The notes under the pieces were generated by a model. It did no database searches, was not told the origin of the DNA, and worked only from the letters and a program-made list of their open reading frames with translations. From the NCBI GenBank assembly GCA_016617855.1, contig JAECUM010004968.1, positions 1 to 64,000 on the forward strand: 64,000 nucleotides of DNA. The letters run 5' to 3'. A program made the position numbers and the translations under genes. Shown here in pieces: positions 58,820 to 64,000 of this stretch (within the stretch, counting starts at the first letter, position 1; each line of letters begins with the position of its first letter). Origin of the DNA: Megalonaias nervosa. Taxonomy: Eukaryota; Mollusca; Bivalvia; Unionida; Unionidae.

Positions 58820-58865
58820 TTTTCTTCACTTTATTCATGCTTTTGCATGAATAAAGTGAAGAAAA
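58820..58865. repeat. Perfect 21 bp hairpin with TTTT loop
   Basis: The arm 58820-58840 (ttttcttcactttattcatg plus c) pairs without mismatch to 58845-58865. It stands alone and is not a copy of another repeat in the window. The stem is too short for a typical animal microRNA precursor (about 33 bp). Confidence 0.95.
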
Positions 58866-59829
58866 AAAACACCATAACAAAGCATTAGTCATTGGACTAG
58901 CAAAAACACAGAACATATTCTTTCTTTTATATTGTTGTGTGCATTTCTTAGTATAATAAAATAATGATCTTGTGCTTTCTTTCACCTTTATTGATGCTTG
59001 ATCACTTCAGATTATGTCAAAATGCAATGCTCAAGTAAATTTCAACAGCCAATAAACTGTCTTGTTTTAATACTCTTTTCTCAAGATAATTATTTTTAGG
59101 TAATTAAGACAACTTTGTTTGCTCCTGAAATTTATTTCATCTTTCAGAACATGCAAACAAACAAAAATATAAGATTTACTTTGGTTAGATTTAATACTTT
59201 ATTAGTCAAATTTCCAGATAAAAGAAGTCAGTACTGCAGCCACACAATGATTTTGTTTGAAAATGTACATGTATTTCCTCATATGTTCACTATGAATGAA
59301 TAAAACTCATGTAAAATCACAACCCATTCTTATCATTCCATTTGAGCTCAACAGCAAAATTTCAAAAATTGACATTGTAATTTGTTATTCTTAAAAAAAA
59401 CCCCCAAGTCTTTAGCATAACTCTGTTGACCACAGTAAGACCATGATAAATTCTTCATGGCGTACTACTGTTGAGTACATTTTGTACAGGGACAGGCTTC
59501 TCCACAGAAATATAGCATTATGTAAGTGAGTGATCTAGACTGGCCATCAATCTTACACAATCATAATCTGCCAAATAAAAGGATTGGATGGGAAAGGTTG
59601 CCCAAGTCAACTGTCTCTGGATTAGGAGAGATGACTGTCTAAAATTGACTGAAATGAAAATGATGGCTCAGTGATACATATAATTATTGTGGTGATGTCA
59701 GGTGTTGATTTATTTAAAGGAAATTAATATGACATTAACACTAATTAACACTAATTAAAGATAGATGTTGAGAAAATTCTCTGGCTTAAAGCAGGAATCA
59801 AATTAATGTTACACTTTAACAGAACCCTA

Positions 59830-60030
59830 ATATCAGGTTGATTGGTTGGTTGGTTTTTAATAGCACTTTGAGAAAATTGTTCATAAAATCATTCCAAAGA
59901 AATGGAAGCTAATTGCCTTTCCATGGACCCACTAAGGCATTCTACTTAGGCTGGCTTTAGTAGGTATCAAACCTGTAATCCTCGGATTATGAATCTGATG
60001 CCAAACCAACTTAGCTTCTGCACCTCGTCT
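59830..60030 (-). mobile_element. tRNA-derived SINE fragment, third type
   Basis: On the - strand the head reads 'gttggtttggcatcagattc', 'ataatccgaggattacaggt' and 'ttgatacct', like a tRNA A box, anticodon region and B box. The body is A/T-rich and ends near a 'ttggttggttgg' tract at 59838. Confidence 0.55.
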
Positions 60031-60174
60031 GTATCAGGAAGCCCACCATGATTGATTTTAATTACTAACTGTATATCACAATACCTGATGCCAAACCAAT
60101 TTAGCTTCTGCACCTTGTCTGTATCAGGAAGCCCATGATTGATTTTAATTACTAACTGTATGTCACAATATCTG
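59995..60174 (+). repeat. 90 bp direct tandem duplication
   Basis: 'ctgatgccaaaccaacttag' starts at 59995 and again at 60085 ('...caatttag'). The following 'cttctgcacctcgtctgtat' and 'tgattgattttaattactaa' blocks are also repeated, with a few base changes and a 4 bp indel. The left unit includes the head of the SINE. Confidence 0.9.
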
Positions 60175-60368
60175 CACTAACAGCCTTAATACTAATAATC
60201 CAGAATAAAAAAGTATTAGAGAAACAATTAAAAGACAACATACAATAAAACCTGCCTATGTGGACACCTCCATTGCCCATATAAAGTTAACCTGCCCATT
60301 ATTTAAAATATAAATTGCACGTTCTTCTCTTTTTCCTTGGTACTTCATGTTATTGATTTTGGAATCAG

Positions 60369-60615
60369 TTGTTGTTGTTGTTGTTGTGGGGCTTAACGCC
60401 ATTTTTCAGCACACGATAGGCTACACATGGTGGCCAGTATTAATGGTGGAGGAAGAAACCGGGAAATCCTCGGAAAGAACCACAAGAAGCTACTGGCAAG
60501 CTTTCTCACATATCCACATTTGCCGAATCCTAGACTCGAACCCACATAGACAGTGGTGAGATGGCAGTGATCCGTAACGGAGAGCACTTTAGACCACTCG
60601 GCCACTCCAGGCCCC
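60369..60615 (-). mobile_element. tRNA-derived SINE family 1, copy 7 (full length, intact target duplication)
   Basis: Antisense full-length copy from the (TTG)n tail complement to the head complement 'accactcggccactccaggc'. A 14 bp direct repeat, gattttggaatcag, flanks it at 60355-60368 and 60616-60629. Confidence 0.92.
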
Positions 60616-60845
60616 GATTTTGGAATCAGCATGATACAGGTACCTATGACAGACTAGTACCATAACAATTATGGCTGGCCTTAAATTATTCTATAACATG
60701 TTTGACTGTGTGTGTAATAGTATTTTTGATACATAGTATTGTTGATATATAGTATTGTTGATATATAGTACCAGTATTGTTGATATTTAGTATTATCTTC
60801 ATCAGCACATCATAAGCAAAATAAAAAAATGAAAATATGCTGTTA

Positions 60846-61016
60846 AAACATTGCTCATTGCATAATGCACTGGCAGATCTGGGTCTGTGTAGTTTGATAG
60901 GAGTAATCAGTAGAACAAACAACACAGACCCTGATCTACAGGAACATTAAGCTAGAGTAGATCAGGATCTTTGTTGTTTGCACTTTGCCTTTACTTGTAA
61001 GCAAGTAACTATGGTA
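60846..61016 (+). mobile_element. Palindromic MITE family, copy 11 (left end missing)
   Basis: 'tgcactggcagatctgggtc', the spacer 'ataggagtaatcagtagaac', 'caacacagaccctgatctac', and a degraded right end 'taagcaagtaactatggta'. Confidence 0.8.
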
Positions 61017-61213
61017 AAACATGATAAAAGCTATTCATTGCAAAATCTACAGCATGCAGAAGCTGACTGATAGCAGCATAGAAAACCTGTACAATATCAA
61101 GCTGGGCTTACTCTGGGTTTTATGTATGTCAGATTTATAGTGCTGCCATCTGGACAACATGTGGTCTTTGCCTAAATAAAGAATTAGCATACAAAAATAA
61201 TCATTAACAAACT

Positions 61214-61420
61214 ATTACTGTATTTGCACAAAATAAACCAAGTCCATCTTCAAACTGCACAGACCCACATGATGAGCTGGCAGATGTGGGTCTACACAGC
61301 TTGTTAGTAGTGATCAGCATAGCAAACAACAGAGAAACAGATCTGTCTGCAAATTGTGCAATAGCAGATATGGATTTATGTTGTTTGCAGCTGGAGTTGA
61401 TTTAACATTATATATGGTAT
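61214..61420 (+). mobile_element. Palindromic MITE family, copy 12
   Basis: 'caagtccatcttcaaactgc', 'gagctggcagatgtgggtct', 'gtttgcagctggagttgatt' and 'ttatatatggta'. All parts are present but diverged. Confidence 0.75.
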
Positions 61421-61878
61421 ATCAATGGAAGGATGAACACTAACACTCAGCTGATGTAGCTGCAAATCATTTTATCTAATCGGCATGTGCCTACACTACC
61501 AAAAAATCAGAGATTTTATCCAGTTGATATCTGTGATTCTCTAAAGAATGAAACACGACTAGTGCCAATGCAAATTGTATTTGCTAATGATGATTAAAAG
61601 TTGAAGGATTATTTGTTTCAAAGTTATCAATGTAGTTATCAGAAGCTGAAAGTTATTAGGAACACAAGTATTGTTCATTATTCACTGCTTGATAAATACT
61701 CACATAAAGTGTTGACCCTAACAATATTAAAACTTGACAACTGATATATAATTTCATATACAGTACATGTAGCATGAAACTGGCTTAAATAATACATAGT
61801 CCATGAGACAGTAAGTTACTGTAGAATTTAACAGAATAACCATGCACTATTAACAATGACAGGAATATGTTACTGTAC

Positions 61879-61934
61879 CTTTGTAAGTAATCTGTCACCT
61901 TTGCTCCCCAACAGCCATCTGCATTGAAACTAAA
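61879..61934 (-). CDS. IAH1: IAH1 exon 2
   Basis: The acceptor (reading - strand) is 'attttattttcag', ending at 61935; the donor is AAAG|GTACAG. The 56 bp exon begins in phase 0 and encodes FSFNADGCWGAKVTDYLQ plus two bases of an arginine codon. The GCWGAK motif corresponds to the glycine-tryptophan-glycine segment that follows the nucleophile block in IAH1 relatives. The previous exon should therefore end right after the GDSITQ-type block, as in vertebrate genes. Confidence 0.85.
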
Positions 61935-61939
61935 CTGAA

Positions 61940-64000
61940 AATAAAATGAAAATTTATTCAGTCTGACAAAAGTATTCCATCAAAAGTTACGTTTAATTAC
62001 TGACATGTTCAATGACACATTTTTGACAAGCCAATTAAATATGCATGTGCTGTCAAATCACTTTTGTGATAAGTTAAAGTGTCCATTCTTATATTAATGC
62101 CATAAGCATCTGGTCTGGGTAAAACTTGTGCCTTGTAAAAGTAACTTAATTATAAATTAGTTCTTGTTAAAAATTAACAATCATTAAGACTGTACTGACT
62201 GAGATACACAACTATATCTATCTATGTATGTCAATTTTATTATTCACTTGTTTAAACTACATTAAATGTATCGTCATTCATGAAAATCAACTCCAGCAAA
62301 CTTCCAAATGTGGAAAAATTTGTTTAAAGTAACGCCTTGCGTAACTCACATGATGTAGGATAGTATAATAAACAAAAACTGAACTGCAAAGAAAAGACAT
62401 TACTTCATCTGCTAATGAAAGCTGCCTTACTTGTTTATTTATCATTTACCTCCAGTCATGTATTCAGCAAATATTGTAAACGATGCCAATTATTCAATAA
62501 ATAACCTCCAGAGCATACTGTGTCTACCACCACATAAAACAAGATCCTTATATTCTTGCAACAAATAAAGTAATTGATGTATTGGGGCCGAAATTGATGT
62601 ATGGGGGCCCAAACAGTTTAAGAAATGAATACATTGTCACTAACAACACACCAAATCACCATCATGCGGGCACCTGAAAACATGCTCTCCCCTCAATACT
62701 TCAATTTCTGAGAGGTGTAACGAACCTGCCATATGTTACCTAACCTCTCTGGATTGACAACTTTCAATTCTTCCAGACTTCTGCTCTCATGCCAACTGTA
62801 TTTGTCACTTTTCTACCAACATTTTTATTTTAAAATTTTGGTTTTCATTTGCAAAATTGCATCCTCTTCATTTCAGTATATGGCTGATGGAATTACTTGT
62901 CAAACTTGTATAGAGACATTCTATTAAATGAACTGATTCTGAACTTTGTTCAGGTATAATCATTTTATGAGAACATTGCTCATCCAACTTGTTTCAGCTC
63001 TTTTCTTCCTCTTAATTATAAAATTTAACTGCCTATTATTCTTTCACTATTTGTTTTTAAAGTAATAATTAATATGAATTACTAGGATAATTTCATAAAA
63101 AATGATGGCACCAATCCAGGAAGACACTGAGGTTTCTATATAATGACCCTTTTTGTCTACCATATTTCTCCTAATGAACGTCAAGTAACCAAGGTTAGTC
63201 ATGTGACTTGACTTGCATCATTGTAAACCACCATCAACTTTATGACATCATTCAGCCAATTTGGTTGTGATTCAGCTTTCGCTATTAGAGGTAGTGGACT
63301 CTGGATCTGGATTCCACAGAGAAGGTAAATCTTTGTGAAATATTGTCTATTGATTCATTATTTTGAATGTTAATTTCCAAAAAATTTGTACATTATTGAA
63401 AGACTCTGTTACTTGTGAAGATGAATCATTTCCAAATCACTACCACTTTAAACAATTGGCAGAAGGGGCAAAAATGATTTATTTAGAAAAGAAATAGTCA
63501 ATACTGTGAGATTATGAGAAATGAGTATATCTTGAACCTTTACAAATTACTCTATTCTGGCATGGGATTGCCATATGCTATCAATAATTTCTTGTAATCG
63601 GTGAAAATCAAATAGCACACTTCGAAAAGTAATTGCATAAAATTCATGTTGTAAACTCTGATAAGGGCCTTAACCCAAGACTTTAACACCGAATTAACTC
63701 CCTTCCTGCACATTATAATCAAATGTAGCAAAGATAGAAGCAATATTGGGGGGGGGGTAATTTAGCAAGAACCTTATATCTTAAGCAGCTGTTCTGACCC
63801 TCCTCGCAGTTTATATTTTGTGCTGTTTCTGTGTTCAAATAGTTCTCTTAAAATTATTTCCTACCAGTGATTTTACCAATCTTCCATCGTTTACATGTAC
63901 CACAGGAGTCTGACGTTTTATCAATAAAGTACGATTAAATATCTGACAACACGAAATCACCTTATCGGTACTGTTAATTTATGGTACCGATCAGGTGATT
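61940..64000 (-). other. IAH1 first intron and window edge; no exon found
   Basis: I looked on the - strand for a GDSI/L-type nucleophile block ending at a phase-0 donor and found none. A G run lies near 63750. Frames of 63-64 codons here resemble nothing known. Confidence 0.5.

Larger units (their letters stand above)
45922..61934 (-). other. IAH1: Gene span: isoamyl acetate-hydrolysing esterase 1 homologue (five exons, first exon outside)
   Basis: Five - strand exons (61879-61934, 56297-56516, 55790-55877, 47905-48029, 45922-46095) join with matching phases into about 220 codons ending in TAA. The order and spacing of motifs follow SGNH/GDSL hydrolases of the IAH1 family (about 240-250 residues). 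Yeast Iah1 hydrolyses isoamyl acetate; animal homologues act on short acyl esters, with the physiological substrate less clear. Only the N-terminal ~25 residues, including the GDS nucleophile block, are missing; I searched the - strand up to 64000 for that block and did not find it. Introns (5.4, 0.4, 7.7 and 1.8 kb from 5' to 3') are full of mobile elements. Confidence 0.88.

Noticed and set aside
58820..58865. MicroRNA precursor
   Set aside because: The stem of 21 bp with a 4 nt loop is shorter than animal precursors need for Drosha and Dicer processing; a perfect foldback is the safer description.

Overview
This window is animal nuclear DNA: AT-rich, intron-dominated and dense in interspersed repeats, with GT/AG splice junctions and no operons. 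A lophotrochozoan, probably a mollusc, is my best guess. The basis is the mix of tRNA-derived SINEs, elements with internal ~150 bp tandem cores resembling bivalve 'pearl' elements, and a Polinton relic. No rRNA, mitochondrial or species-diagnostic sequence is present, so the taxon is an inference.

Two protein-coding genes can be assembled exon by exon, and both run off the window. On the + strand, three exons (573-775, 6296-6408, 14016-14169) encode the C-terminus of an MBD5-like protein: an acidic stretch, a PWWP domain and a conserved short tail, ending in TGA. On the - strand, five exons (61934 down to 45922) encode an isoamyl acetate-hydrolysing esterase homologue (IAH1, SGNH/GDSL hydrolase), complete except for the first exon with the catalytic-serine block. 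The genes converge tail to tail, with about 31.7 kb between their stop codons.

Nearly everything else is mobile or repetitive. The two MBD5-like introns each hold a ~1.56 kb TA-flanked DNA transposon of the same Tigger/pogo-like family. From 12.7 to 27.9 kb there are elements with tandem cores, two SINE families, microsatellites and one SINE split by a 779 bp transposon. From 30.8 to 31.7 kb there is a 14-unit 60 bp array. From about 33.8 to 36.5 kb, possibly to 37.7 kb, lies a decayed Polinton/Maverick-like element on the - strand (family-B polymerase fragments and a packaging-ATPase-like fragment) carrying a SINE insertion. From 39.5 to 42.9 kb there is an unrecognised relict reading frame and several minisatellites. 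Inside the IAH1 introns are two hAT-like small elements, a ~3.4 kb TTAA-flanked element with a THAP-domain exon (Kolobok-like), hairpins, SINEs and a cluster of five copies of a palindromic MITE. That MITE is the commonest family, with about twelve copies in the window.

The strongest candidates for something undescribed are the double-hairpin MITE family, the THAP-carrying TTAA element with an in-frame stop, and the tandem-core elements with a terminal hairpin. All calls come from reading the sequence and from recalled family features; no database search was run.
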